Below are positions 11,024 to 21,012 of a DNA stretch of 64,000 nt, piece after piece (the first letter of the stretch is position 1; each line of letters opens with the position of its first letter). Source of the DNA: Onchidella celtica (Eukaryota; Mollusca; Gastropoda; Systellommatophora; Onchidiidae); contig OZ007579.1 of the NCBI GenBank assembly GCA_963931925.1, positions 27,274,367 to 27,338,366 of the forward strand, given 5' to 3'. Both the position numbers and the translations under genes were made by a program. The notes beneath the pieces are model-generated. The model saw only the letters and a list, made by a program, of their open reading frames with translations. It made no database searches and was not told the DNA's origin.

Positions 11024-11767
11024 GTAAAATGACAGATTTATTGGGGAATTATTTACTCTGCGACTCTGTTTAGATACCTACAAATCATCTTAATATAACG
11101 GAGCTAGAGGGCAAACACGTAAGTCACGATACGCTATCAAAAATTATGAAACTTCAGTTTTTGATGATGCGTCACTTGGACACCTTCATTTTTGACAAAA
11201 TTCTGTCTTTAGTATTATGTTTTTCACCATTTTTTAAACCGCAAAATAAGAGGCCATTTTTGTCGAGTGAAATTGAAAAGTGTGACGGGATATTGCGTTC
11301 CACGTCTCTTTTTACGCAATTATTGCAGCCGAGAGTCTTTTTGTCTTTCATACCGCCCTCCGAAATGAATATTCTGTCTATTTATTTACTGTATTTTATT
11401 CCCGATTTCCCTGGGTAATGCGTGGGAGGGAAGGGCCTAAAGTTACACCATTTATCTCTGTTCTACATGTAAGCCTAAGCGCACGATACAATGGGTGGGA
11501 CACTTTCTACCGGTTAGTTTTGCGCTAGGAAGTTTAAGCGGATTAAGTCAACTGGCGTAATGTGAGGGGGACACTGGACCTTTTGGGTGTCTGTTTGAGC
11601 GTAGGCTGGTCTGACACTTTATAGGACAGGTGGTTTCTCTGCGTAGGTCTGGATGAATGTCTGTGTAAATAGTCTGGTCTTCTATTTCTGTCTTTCAGGT
11701 ATTTTCTATTTGTAACAGTTTGATTGGTTGATGGGTGTATAAAGAGATGTAAGTTTTTGTGGACCCG
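11024..11767. other. No gene or repeat recognised
   Basis: Unique-looking sequence on both strands with only short frames and no splice-bounded candidate exon. Confidence 0.5.
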
Positions 11768-12034
<267 letters not shown>

Positions 12035-12119
12035 GTCTACGCTCCAATCTCCATGTGTCTATCTGTCTGACTCTGTCTGTCTGCCTGCCTGCCCCTGTAC
12101 CTCCGTCTGTCTTTCTATC

Positions 12120-13023
12120 TCTATCTACCTATTTTGTTTTTACATTAGCCATTTCATGAATTTACGCCTGTGTACATGTACTAAATTTCTGCCTGCCCGT
12201 TTCTCTAAATCAGTTGAATCATTATAAGTCTAACTAATACATCTACCGAAGACAATATTTCCGGCTATTTTGGGTCAAGGTATCTCATGGTCCGGTGAAC
12301 ATTAAGTAAACTATAGTGCCTGTCACACAATAGATATGTGCGCTTCAGTGAGTATCATTGGGCCAATCAAGCCTATTGAACGTGCCACAAGGCAAGGACA
12401 GAAGATCGCGGAACAATATTGGTGAAAGTGCAAGAGAACGGGGGATCTTTGGCGCTTTCGCTCAGTAAAGACCAGAGAAGGACTGGACATGGTGAAATAC
12501 TTCGTAGCTATGAACAAGTCTGAAGAAGATTATTTATCTGTAACATTGTATGTGATCTTGAAATTTTGCAAGCCCTTTCGCAAGACAGTTGGTTCCAGGG
12601 TGGGAACTAGTTATTGTAACCATTAAATCCGTTCATAATTATACACTCAGTTTATAGGAAATGGTGCTGGGCAGCGACTTGCTTTTGAGTGATTTAAAAA
12701 AAAAAAAAAGGCAAAACAAAATGTTGCCTTTGATGGTGTGTCCCGGTCAGTGCTAGACCTAGATGTACCTTTTTTTGGGACCCTACAGTTCGAGCTGTCA
12801 TGGGGCCCCTTCGCAAACAGCAGCAATATAGCAACACCCGAAATTCATTCATTAAACGTTTCTTCAAGGCCCCTCCGGGATTAGAGGCCCAAGCGTAGGC
12901 GTCATTAGATTCACAGTAGATCTGCCACTGCTGCTGGTAGTTTCTGTCCGTAATTGCTGTTTCACTCTTGCTAGAATCACAAACTACAAAGCTTTGAGGG
13001 ATTGAGGAACATGCTAATATTTC
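12120..13023. other. No gene recognised
   Basis: Only an A-run at 12698-12710 stands out. It ends at the target duplication of the solo LTR that follows. Confidence 0.5.
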
Positions 13024-13028
13024 TCCGT

Positions 13029-13519
13029 GTCAAGAGTGGAGTGAGCGGGATTCAAGGATTACGGGGGCATGGAAGTGAGGGAATGACTCACGGGATAGTG
13101 AGGCTGCTCACCTATATTGACTTCTGTTAGTTAACGTTAAAGCGTGAAATGTTGTGAGTTGGGGGGTCGGCATGAGGCGAGAGCGCTGTACTGACAATCA
13201 CTGCAAGTTAAGAGGTCCCAGGGGACAGACGTGAGATCAGAGCAGTCGGGAGATTGTGTGTGTTTTCCAGTGATGACTGGTAGGTTGAACTATGATTTAT
13301 AATTATGATGATTGATGTATTATATTCGCCTATGACTATGATGTAAATAAGTATATGTGAGGAATGTGGAAGTCAGTGATTACTGTGTATAGAAATGTGC
13401 GCCATGAGCGATAGATGTAAGTTAGGTTCATGGATTCGTAGCGAGAGTGAGTGCTGTGTGGTACGGTGGAGGTGTGTTACCGTAAGATGTGTGGTGAGTG
13501 AAAGGTGGACTATTGTGTG
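13029..13519 (+). mobile_element. Solo LTR B, left part
   Basis: Begins TGTCAAGAGTGG at 13029, preceded by CTCCG (13024-13028). The other end, ...TTTGTGACA at 20790, is followed by the same CTCCG (20791-20795), and the ends form TGTCA...TGACA. Removing the LTR element at 13520-20048 with one GTGTG copy leaves a 1228-bp unit, the size of an LTR, with no internal coding region. This indicates a solo LTR left by LTR-LTR recombination and then hit by element 2. The strand is taken from the AATAAA at 20685-20690 on +. Confidence 0.75.
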
Positions 13520-14115
13520 TGTAGCATCTGCAAGCTATCCCTTGCCCTCCCCCGTTTTCTTGTTACACTGGTGAGCATGTGTTCATTTCTTCTTTCATTT
13601 TATTGTTGTACTCCGTGACCTGACCTTCTTTTCTAGTGAGTAGTTTTTTTCCTCGCTCGCTTGTTGTCAGGTGTTTTGACTCGTTCAGTAAATATTAGTA
13701 TGTTCCCGAATATTCGATAACGTTATGGACACGAATGTTTACGCCAGATTTGGCCTTGGGTGATGTAACCTGATGACGTATTGATGCGTGATTGGTTAGT
13801 TTGTGCGAGGGCAAAGGTAACGTTTATTTCGGGAACTTTCTGTAGGAATGTTTATATATATAGACCTGTGTGAGTGGTTGGTGGGGTGAGTAAGTGAGTT
13901 TCCTTTTGTGTGGCGTAGATATTTAGTTTCGCTGGTGTCTTCCTAGTAATTTATTGTTCACTATACAGTTATTAAACTTTAGTATTATTTAATCTATCGT
14001 CGGATCTCGTGTTTATTTATTTTACAGCTGTAATAGTTTCGTTTTCTAAAGGGTTGTAGTTAGATCAACTAACTCCCCCCTACTATAACGTGCTAGAACA
14101 ACCTCAGCTGTTACA
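13520..14115 (+). repeat. 5' LTR of element 2
   Basis: 596 bp, TGTAGCATC...CTGTTACA. It contains a TATA-like box (13853-13862) and the polyadenylation-type hexamer ATTAAA (13971-13976), consistent with U3-R-U5 order. I find no difference from 19453-20048. Confidence 0.95.
13853..13862 (+). promoter_or_regulatory. TATA box of element 2 LTR promoter
   Basis: TATATATATA, preceded by AATGTT; transcription would start about 30 bp downstream and the ATTAAA hexamer lies 118 bp further on. The same site recurs at the equivalent place in the 3' LTR (about 19786-19795). Confidence 0.55.
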
Positions 14116-14118
14116 TAT

Positions 14119-14136
14119 TGGGGGCTCGTCCGGGAT
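14119..14136 (+). other. Primer-binding site, tRNA-Pro type
   Basis: TGGGGGCTCGTCCGGGAT, three bases after the 5' LTR. This 18-mer is the tRNA-Pro primer site known from gammaretroviruses, which fits priming by the 3' end of tRNA-Pro. Element 1 has lost the equivalent region. Confidence 0.88.
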
Positions 14137-14223
14137 CCGACCATATTCGAGCGGACCAGATCAAAATTACTAGATTTATTTACATAGTTTATTGTAGAAT
14201 ATCATCGACAAGCTATCTACAAC

Positions 14224-17200
14224 ATGTCGGAGGTTATTGGAAGGCTTAGCCAGGAAGCGGACGCTATGGAGCTCACTGGGCAGGAGAGACGGGACTACCT
14301 CCGTGAAGGCCTAGAAAGAGAAAGACAGCTGGAGGCTCAACGACAGGAGAAGGAGGCTGAACGACAGGCTCAGCTGGAAAGAGAAAAGATGAAGCACGAG
14401 CTGGAGATGGAGAGGATCCGCCATCAGGGTGGAGGCGAGTCGACGCAGGGGACCAGCGACCACGCCAGTTCTAAGAGACCCAAGCTACCTGCATTTCAGG
14501 ACAAGAAAGACGATCTGGATAGCTGGTTGCTGCGGTTTGAGAGGTTTGCTGAGACAGCTGAATGGCCCAGATCCACCTGGACGACATCACTGTCTGCCCT
14601 GCTGACTGGGAGAGCTTTGGAGTGCTTCTGCAGACTACCGATCGACGAAGCCAAGGACTACGACAAGGTCAAGGAAGCGTTGCAGAAGAGGTACAACCTG
14701 TCAGAGGACGGATACAGACTCATGTTCAGACAAGGTAAGCCTGAAGATGGAGAAGATGTTGGAATGTTTTTGACCAGGATCAAGACCTATCTAGAGAGGT
14801 GGATAAAGCTGTCGAAGACGGAGGAGACCTACGAAGGAGTGAGAGATCTGTTCGTCAGAGAGCAATTCATGGATGCCTGCCCACCAGACCTTGCAATCCA
14901 TGTGAGGGAGAGGAAACCAAAGACGCTACAGGACATCGCAGATTCAGCGGAGGCGTACCTGGTAGCGAGGAACCGGATGCTCAGCGGGAGCGCCAGACTG
15001 CAGAGCCGGCCAGTGCGACAGAGGCCCAACGGAGACAGAAGCCCACAGGTCTGCCATAGGTGCCAGAGGCCGGGACACAAGGCGACGGAGTGTCGTGCAA
15101 AGTTAAACGACAAAGGTGAGTTGAAATGTTACCTTTGTGGAAAGCCAGGCCACGTTCGGAGGATGTGTCCAGCCCAGAAGGATATGGGACGAGGCAAGCC
15201 GAACAAGGCGGCGGCGGCCGTAGTGATAGCGGCGGACGAGTCGTCGAGACAGGATGCGACGACGGCTGACACCAGCATCAACGTTCAAGCGGTAATGAAG
15301 GACGGGAAGCTACAGTTAGCGGTGCCTGTTACGTGCGGAGGATGCAGTGACGGAAGGACCGTGGAGAAACTGAAGTTACCAGTGATGAAGGGCTTGATTG
15401 GAAATCGAGCGGTAGATGTCCTAAGAGATACCGGCTGTGAAGGTGTAGTGGTGCGGCGAGCACTGGTGGACGACGGACAGCTCACCGGTGGGAAGAAACT
15501 TATCGCGAGGATCGATAACTCCTTGCTAGCGGCGGAGGAAGCCGTTATCGACGTGAAGACGCCTTACCTGACGGGCAAAGTGACGGCGCTGTGTCTCCCG
15601 GAGACCATCTGCGACCTAGTAGTCGGGAACGTGGACGGAGCGAAGGATCCGTACGACCCTGATACTGAGGTGATGGTAGGAGCGGTGACCACGAGGGCCC
15701 AGGAGAAGAGGAAGGACCGGTCTACGTCGCTGAAGGTGCCGAGGGCAGAACGGCACGCGGGAGTGGATAGAGAGGAACTTATCCGACTCCAAGAAGAAGA
15801 CGAAGTCATTAGGAAGTTAGAGCAGAAGAATAGAGGCAATAAATCTGTTCATTTTGAGAAACATGGAGGAGTACTGTACCGGATCTACAAGGACCTGAGA
15901 CAGGCGACGGTTATAAGGCAAGTGGTACTACCCGAGAAACTGAGGGAGTATGTACTGAGTGTAGCCCACGACTCGATCGTCGGAGGACACCTCGGCGTGA
16001 AGAAAACCAAAGACAGAGTTATGAGCAATTTTTATTGGCCTGGAATTGAAGGTGACGTCGCGAGATACTGCCGCTCATGCGACATATGCCAGAGGACGGT
16101 GAACAAAGGAGCGACCCCAAAGGTGCACCTGCAGAGTATGCCAGTAGTGGACGTACCATTTAGGCGAGTGGCCGTGGACTTAGTAGGACCTATCGACCCC
16201 CCAAGTGAAGGTGGACATCGGTATATCCTGGTGTACATAGACTACGCTACTCGCTACCCTGAAGCCACACCCTTGAAGAAGATCGACGCAGAAACGGTAG
16301 CAGAAGCCTTAGTGAACATCTACAGCCGTTTGGGTGTGCCCGAAGAGATCTTGTCGGACCAAGGGACCCAGTTTATGTCAGATGTCATGAAGGAAACGAA
16401 TAGACTACTGGGAATTCGACAGTCGACCACTACAGTCTACCACCCTATGTGCAACGGGTTGGTGGAGCGATTCAACGGCACGCTGAAGAAAACATTGAGA
16501 CGACTGTGCGCAGAGCAACCCAAGCAGTGGCATAGATACATCAACCCGATGCTCTTCGCATATCGTGAAGTTCCTCAAGAGTCGACCAAGTTTGCCCCAT
16601 TCGAGTTGCTGTATGGGAGAACTGTGAGAGGACCAATGCACATCTTACGACAACTATGGACCAAGGATGTAGAGGAGCCGGAAACGAAGACCAGTTACCA
16701 GTACGTCATGGAACTACGTGAGAGGCTGGAGGACACATGGAAGTTAGCGACGGAAGAACTCTCCAAGGCTCAAGGTAGACAGAAGACCTACTACGACCGG
16801 AAGGCGCGAGAGAGGAAGTTCCGCCCCGGAGATGAAGTGTTGGTGCTACTGCCGACGAACACTAACAAGCTCCTAGTCCAATGGAAGGGACCATATAAGG
16901 TAGTCTCAGTTGTCGGTGTTAACGACTATAGAGTCAAGATGGGTGCAAAAGAAAAGACCTTGCAGGCCAACCTCCTCAAGAGATACATTCCAAGGACGTC
17001 AAAAGCAGCAGCAGTGGCAATGGAACCGAGACCTATTGTGACCGAGATGTGTGGGATGGACAACAGTAGGAGAGATATCACGCCTGGACATGTCAACGCC
17101 ATAAAGGACGGCGGCGGTGATAGTGCTGAGACTGTACTGGCAGAGGACGACATGATGGACAAGAGTCAACCCGTGGAGTCAGCTGGCATGACAATCATCG

Positions 17201-18681
17201 AGGACTGCGACCTGGAAGGCGACAACGGTGGAACGACGGAGGACCTTGCCGACCTAGGAAGCTGGGACCAGAATGAAGGCTACAGAGATGTCCAGTATGG
17301 AACGCAACTGACATCGGAACAACGTCAAGAACTCTGCGATGTGGTGAAGAATTACCAGCACGTCTTCACCAATCTCCCTGGATGCTGCCAGTTGGGTGAA
17401 CATCGCATCGACCTGACGACAGAAGTACCAGTTCGTCAACGACCATACCCGGTGCCCTACGCTATGCGCGACTCCTTGAAGGAGGAGCTTAGCACCATGG
17501 GACGGCTGGGCATCATTCGAAGGAGCTCATCAGCTTATGCTTCACCTATTGTTGTCGTCAAGAAGAAGGACGGATCCAACCGAGTCTGCATCGACTACAG
17601 GAGGTTAAACAAGATCACAGTATTCGACCCTCATCCGACAGCAGCGCCATTAGAAGTGTTTCAGAGTCTCTCGAGAGGAAAATTATTCTCTCGGATTGAC
17701 CTGAGCAAGGGATACTGGCAAGTGAAAGTTCGAGAGCAAGACATTCCCAAGACGGCGTTCGTCACCATGGGCGAACACTATGAATTCATTCGGATGCCTT
17801 TTGGGATGATGAACTCAGGAGCCACGCTGAACAGGATCGTAAAGCCATTGATCCGTGGAATGAACAATGTGACAGCATATGTGGACGACCTGCTGATTCA
17901 TACAGAGACATTCGACGAGCATGTGAAGACTCTCAAGGACTTACTGCAGAGGATGGACCAAGCTGGATTAACTGCAAGACCATCGAAGTGTCTGATTGGA
18001 ACGTCTGAAGTAGACTTTGTTGGACACTTAGTGGGAGAAGGTATGATTGGCCTGTTAGAAGAGAATGTATGTAAGGTACGAGACGCACCCAGACCCACCA
18101 CTAAGAAGGAAGTGAAAGCATTCTTAGGATTAGTGGGATATTACCATGAATTTATTCCTAACTGTTCAGCGATTGCATCACCATTGTCTGATTTACTTAG
18201 AAAGGGTCAGCCCAATATAGTTCAGTGGGATGAAACGCAGGAGAAAGCGTACACCTCTTTGAAGAATGTCATTATCTCCAAACCCGTGTTATGTTTGCCA
18301 GATTTTTCCAAAGAGTTTGTCTTAGCAACTGATGCATCAGATCGCGGATTAGGCGCTAGTCTTATGCAGGAACACGAGGGAAAGTTGTACCCTGTGGCAT
18401 ATGCTAGTCGTAAGCTATTGCCTCGTGAGACAAAATATTCGGTCTCAGAGCGCGAATGTTTAGCTATTGTTTGGGCTGTAAAAAAGTTTACTTTGTATTT
18501 GTATGGAAAGGAGTTTGTGCTCCAAACTGACCATCGGTCATTAGAGTTTTTGAACTCTGCCAAGTTTGACAGTCCAAAGTTATTACGATGGAGTTTATTT
18601 TTACAGTCTTATCGATTCAGGATTCACTACGTAAAAGGCAGAGAAAATGTCTGTGCCGATTTCCTGAGCAGGGTATTTTAA
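14224..18681 (+). CDS. Gag-Pol polyprotein of element 2 (Gag-PR-INT-RT-RH)
   Basis: A single intact 1485-residue frame. Residues 1-70: Glu/Arg/Gln-rich coiled coil. 85-255: Gag capsid-like region. Two CCHC zinc knuckles at 277-290 and 302-315. Protease active site DTG at 402-404 (RDTGCEG). Integrase HHCC finger (H582, H589, C619, C622), then DD35E core D652, D712, E748 and the GPY/F motif WKGPYKV (887-893). A linker of about 130 residues leads into RT, with SRIDLSKGYW (1156-1165) and catalytic YVDD (1219-1222). RNase H has D1370, E1409, D1436 and D1479, ending six residues before the stop. Integrase before RT is reversed relative to canonical Gypsy pol. Gag and Pol are fused without frameshift or stop, so the Gag:Pol ratio must be set in another way. 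The first ATG after the primer site is used. Confidence 0.96.
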   Translation: MSEVIGRLSQEADAMELTGQERRDYLREGLERERQLEAQRQEKEAERQAQLEREKMKHELEMERIRHQGGGESTQGTSDHASSKRPKLPAFQDKKDDLDSWLLRFERFAETAEWPRSTWTTSLSALLTGRALECFCRLPIDEAKDYDKVKEALQKRYNLSEDGYRLMFRQGKPEDGEDVGMFLTRIKTYLERWIKLSKTEETYEGVRDLFVREQFMDACPPDLAIHVRERKPKTLQDIADSAEAYLVARNRMLSGSARLQSRPVRQRPNGDRSPQVCHRCQRPGHKATECRAKLNDKGELKCYLCGKPGHVRRMCPAQKDMGRGKPNKAAAAVVIAADESSRQDATTADTSINVQAVMKDGKLQLAVPVTCGGCSDGRTVEKLKLPVMKGLIGNRAVDVLRDTGCEGVVVRRALVDDGQLTGGKKLIARIDNSLLAAEEAVIDVKTPYLTGKVTALCLPETICDLVVGNVDGAKDPYDPDTEVMVGAVTTRAQEKRKDRSTSLKVPRAERHAGVDREELIRLQEEDEVIRKLEQKNRGNKSVHFEKHGGVLYRIYKDLRQATVIRQVVLPEKLREYVLSVAHDSIVGGHLGVKKTKDRVMSNFYWPGIEGDVARYCRSCDICQRTVNKGATPKVHLQSMPVVDVPFRRVAVDLVGPIDPPSEGGHRYILVYIDYATRYPEATPLKKIDAETVAEALVNIYSRLGVPEEILSDQGTQFMSDVMKETNRLLGIRQSTTTVYHPMCNGLVERFNGTLKKTLRRLCAEQPKQWHRYINPMLFAYREVPQESTKFAPFELLYGRTVRGPMHILRQLWTKDVEEPETKTSYQYVMELRERLEDTWKLATEELSKAQGRQKTYYDRKARERKFRPGDEVLVLLPTNTNKLLVQWKGPYKVVSVVGVNDYRVKMGAKEKTLQANLLKRYIPRTSKAAAVAMEPRPIVTEMCGMDNSRRDITPGHVNAIKDGGGDSAETVLAEDDMMDKSQPVESAGMTIIEDCDLEGDNGGTTEDLADLGSWDQNEGYRDVQYGTQLTSEQRQELCDVVKNYQHVFTNLPGCCQLGEHRIDLTTEVPVRQRPYPVPYAMRDSLKEELSTMGRLGIIRRSSSAYASPIVVVKKKDGSNRVCIDYRRLNKITVFDPHPTAAPLEVFQSLSRGKLFSRIDLSKGYWQVKVREQDIPKTAFVTMGEHYEFIRMPFGMMNSGATLNRIVKPLIRGMNNVTAYVDDLLIHTETFDEHVKTLKDLLQRMDQAGLTARPSKCLIGTSEVDFVGHLVGEGMIGLLEENVCKVRDAPRPTTKKEVKAFLGLVGYYHEFIPNCSAIASPLSDLLRKGQPNIVQWDETQEKAYTSLKNVIISKPVLCLPDFSKEFVLATDASDRGLGASLMQEHEGKLYPVAYASRKLLPRETKYSVSERECLAIVWAVKKFTLYLYGKEFVLQTDHRSLEFLNSAKFDSPKLLRWSLFLQSYRFRIHYVKGRENVCADFLSRVF

Positions 18682-19452
18682 AGTAGTACACTATCAGTGA
18701 AATGCATTGTAACCCATACTTTTGCCTACTAGATGAATTGCTAGGACGGCAGTATTGTACTGTAATTGGGGACATAGTTCATCTGTGACTGAATATTGAA
18801 TTGGTAGCTGATAGATAGTCATGATGTGTTAGTCACATTTTGATTTTATGCTATGTCATATTAGTTACCAATGGAACTTGGTGTAATTTTTGGAAAATGT
18901 AACCCAAATGGGGACTGCGAGCAAGCAGTGTTTGTGTTATGTTGCAATGTTGTAACTTGTTTTGACCTAATATGATGAAGAAAGACCCTAATCAGTGGTC
19001 AGTATGTATTGATATTTTTGCCATTGTACGTATGAGTTATACATTTTGGAGATAACCATGTTATGTACAACAAGTCATATGCTATGATTCGTGCACGAAG
19101 CATTATGTAAACGATGGGCCATCGTTTCACCATATATGATTTGTAATAATATCATTGACCATTGTTTCACCACAGTGGTGGCGTTGTGTTATTTTGACTA
19201 GTAGGCCTACTGTTAACTATTGGTTTGTCACAATGACGGTATTGTATTAGTTATGGTATTAGTGATGCAAAGTACACTGCATTGTATTGTATTTGTGATG
19301 ACATTCGGGAAGACACTGAAATTGTTATTAATTGTAATAGAATTAGCAACTACCTTTGTGAGATTGGGAGTGCTATAAGATTATTTCAAGATATTGCAGA
19401 CGCTGAATAATGTTTTGGAGTTGAAAGATATTCAACTTAAATTGGGGAGTTG
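18682..19452 (+). other. Non-coding 3' internal region and polypurine tract of element 2
   Basis: 770 bp between the stop and the 3' LTR, AT-rich, with loosely repeated TTGTATTAG/GTATTGTA words and no long frame; no env gene. The purine-rich stretch AAATTGGGGAGTTG just before 19453 is the likely polypurine tract, though it is less pure than in element 1. Confidence 0.6.
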
Positions 19453-20048
19453 TGTAGCATCTGCAAGCTATCCCTTGCCCTCCCCCGTTTTCTTGTTACA
19501 CTGGTGAGCATGTGTTCATTTCTTCTTTCATTTTATTGTTGTACTCCGTGACCTGACCTTCTTTTCTAGTGAGTAGTTTTTTTCCTCGCTCGCTTGTTGT
19601 CAGGTGTTTTGACTCGTTCAGTAAATATTAGTATGTTCCCGAATATTCGATAACGTTATGGACACGAATGTTTACGCCAGATTTGGCCTTGGGTGATGTA
19701 ACCTGATGACGTATTGATGCGTGATTGGTTAGTTTGTGCGAGGGCAAAGGTAACGTTTATTTCGGGAACTTTCTGTAGGAATGTTTATATATATAGACCT
19801 GTGTGAGTGGTTGGTGGGGTGAGTAAGTGAGTTTCCTTTTGTGTGGCGTAGATATTTAGTTTCGCTGGTGTCTTCCTAGTAATTTATTGTTCACTATACA
19901 GTTATTAAACTTTAGTATTATTTAATCTATCGTCGGATCTCGTGTTTATTTATTTTACAGCTGTAATAGTTTCGTTTTCTAAAGGGTTGTAGTTAGATCA
20001 ACTAACTCCCCCCTACTATAACGTGCTAGAACAACCTCAGCTGTTACA
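19453..20048 (+). repeat. 3' LTR of element 2
   Basis: 596 bp, same sequence as 13520-14115 as far as I can see, followed by the target duplication GTGTG (20049-20053). Confidence 0.95.
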
Positions 20049-20053
20049 GTGTG

Positions 20054-20790
20054 TATGCTTCATGGTTTGTAATGAGGGGTGAAGTGGTTAGAAATGGTAT
20101 GGTATTATACCAATGTAATGTTCTTCTTGTAGGTGCCGGGGTCGGGCAGAGACGCCACTCGCGGTGAGCGAACTAGCACAGGGGATAGGCCAGCATAGGG
20201 CCGAAGGCTATTCATAGGCCAGTGGAGTGAAGCTGTCGCGCAGGACAGTAGGAGCGCATGAGTCGTGGCAGTCTGGCCACAGACAGGGACGTTGTATAGA
20301 ACTGTTAATGTGCTATTAAGATGTACTACTGTGATATTGATATACTACTGTGCTATTGAGATACTAATGTGATTTGAACTATTAATGTGCTATTGCCATG
20401 TTGAGGGGCTATTGGAATGTTACTGTGCCATTGCCATGTTGAGGTGCTATTGGAATGCTAATGTGTTATTGCACTAGGAAGGTGCTATTGAGAGACTGCG
20501 GTGCGAGTGAAATATTGTGCTATTAAGACATTGAGAGGAGAGGCTGAAGCCGAAGTGTCTTTAGAAAGTAATTACCGGGTTGTGGACCCGAGGAAGAGTG
20601 CATGTGGGAATAAGGCCGTTGGACGGTAGTTAGATTCAATAATATAATGTATGTAATTGCTCTTCTATCTTTATCTTTATGTATAATAAATGTGTGAGTC
20701 TGATGGGTTGTTCTGTTAAGTGTTATCCGTGTTCGTTCGTGATTGTTGTCCTGTTATAATTATTACATCTCCCAGTCTGGGATTTGTGAC
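20054..20790 (+). mobile_element. Solo LTR B, right part
   Basis: Continuation of 13029-13519 after element 2. It contains a degenerate tandem block (20308-20560), an AATAAA signal (20685-20690) and ends TGTGACA followed by the CTCCG duplication. Confidence 0.75.
20308..20560 (+). repeat. Degenerate tandem repeat within solo LTR B
   Basis: Repeats of a 20-45 bp theme around GTGCTATTGAGATACTAATG, about eight units with base changes and length variation. Tandem repeats in LTRs are often in U3 and can affect promoter strength; here the role is unknown. Confidence 0.6.
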
Positions 20791-20959
20791 ACTCCGCACT
20801 TATTAAGCTTTGTCTCTTCAATTTGGAAAATCACTCAGTGTTAAATCACGAGTGTAGAAGATGTAGGATGTCATGAGGAATTATAATGAAATGCTGGGGT
20901 TCTGCTCATTTCCATTTCAAAATCCTTTACTCTGAATTCATAGTACACACCCAGCTTCT

Positions 20960-21012
20960 CTACGTCAGACCGACGTAGATTTGTATAGGATTTTTGTAGG
21001 GATTGGTAGGAT
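20960..21012 (+). repeat. Dispersed repeat family C, copy 1
   Basis: CGTAGATTTGTATAGGATTT and GATTGGTAGGATTAC match the reverse complement of 58505-58560. Confidence 0.55.

Larger units (their letters stand above)
13520..20048 (+). mobile_element. Complete Ty3/Gypsy-like LTR retrotransposon, Gmr1-like pol order (element 2)
   Basis: Two 596-bp LTRs (13520-14115, 19453-20048) with TGTA...TACA ends that look identical throughout, flanked by the 5-bp duplication GTGTG (13515-13519, 20049-20053). A primer site at 14119-14136 and one uninterrupted gag-pol ORF (14224-18681) are present. No env. Domain order in the ORF is Gag, protease, integrase, RT, RNase H. Everything needed for autonomous retrotransposition is present, so this copy could still be active or have been so very recently. 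It sits inside solo LTR B. Confidence 0.95.

Noticed and set aside
18682..19452. env gene in element 2
   Set aside because: No frame of useful length between the RNase H stop and the 3' LTR.
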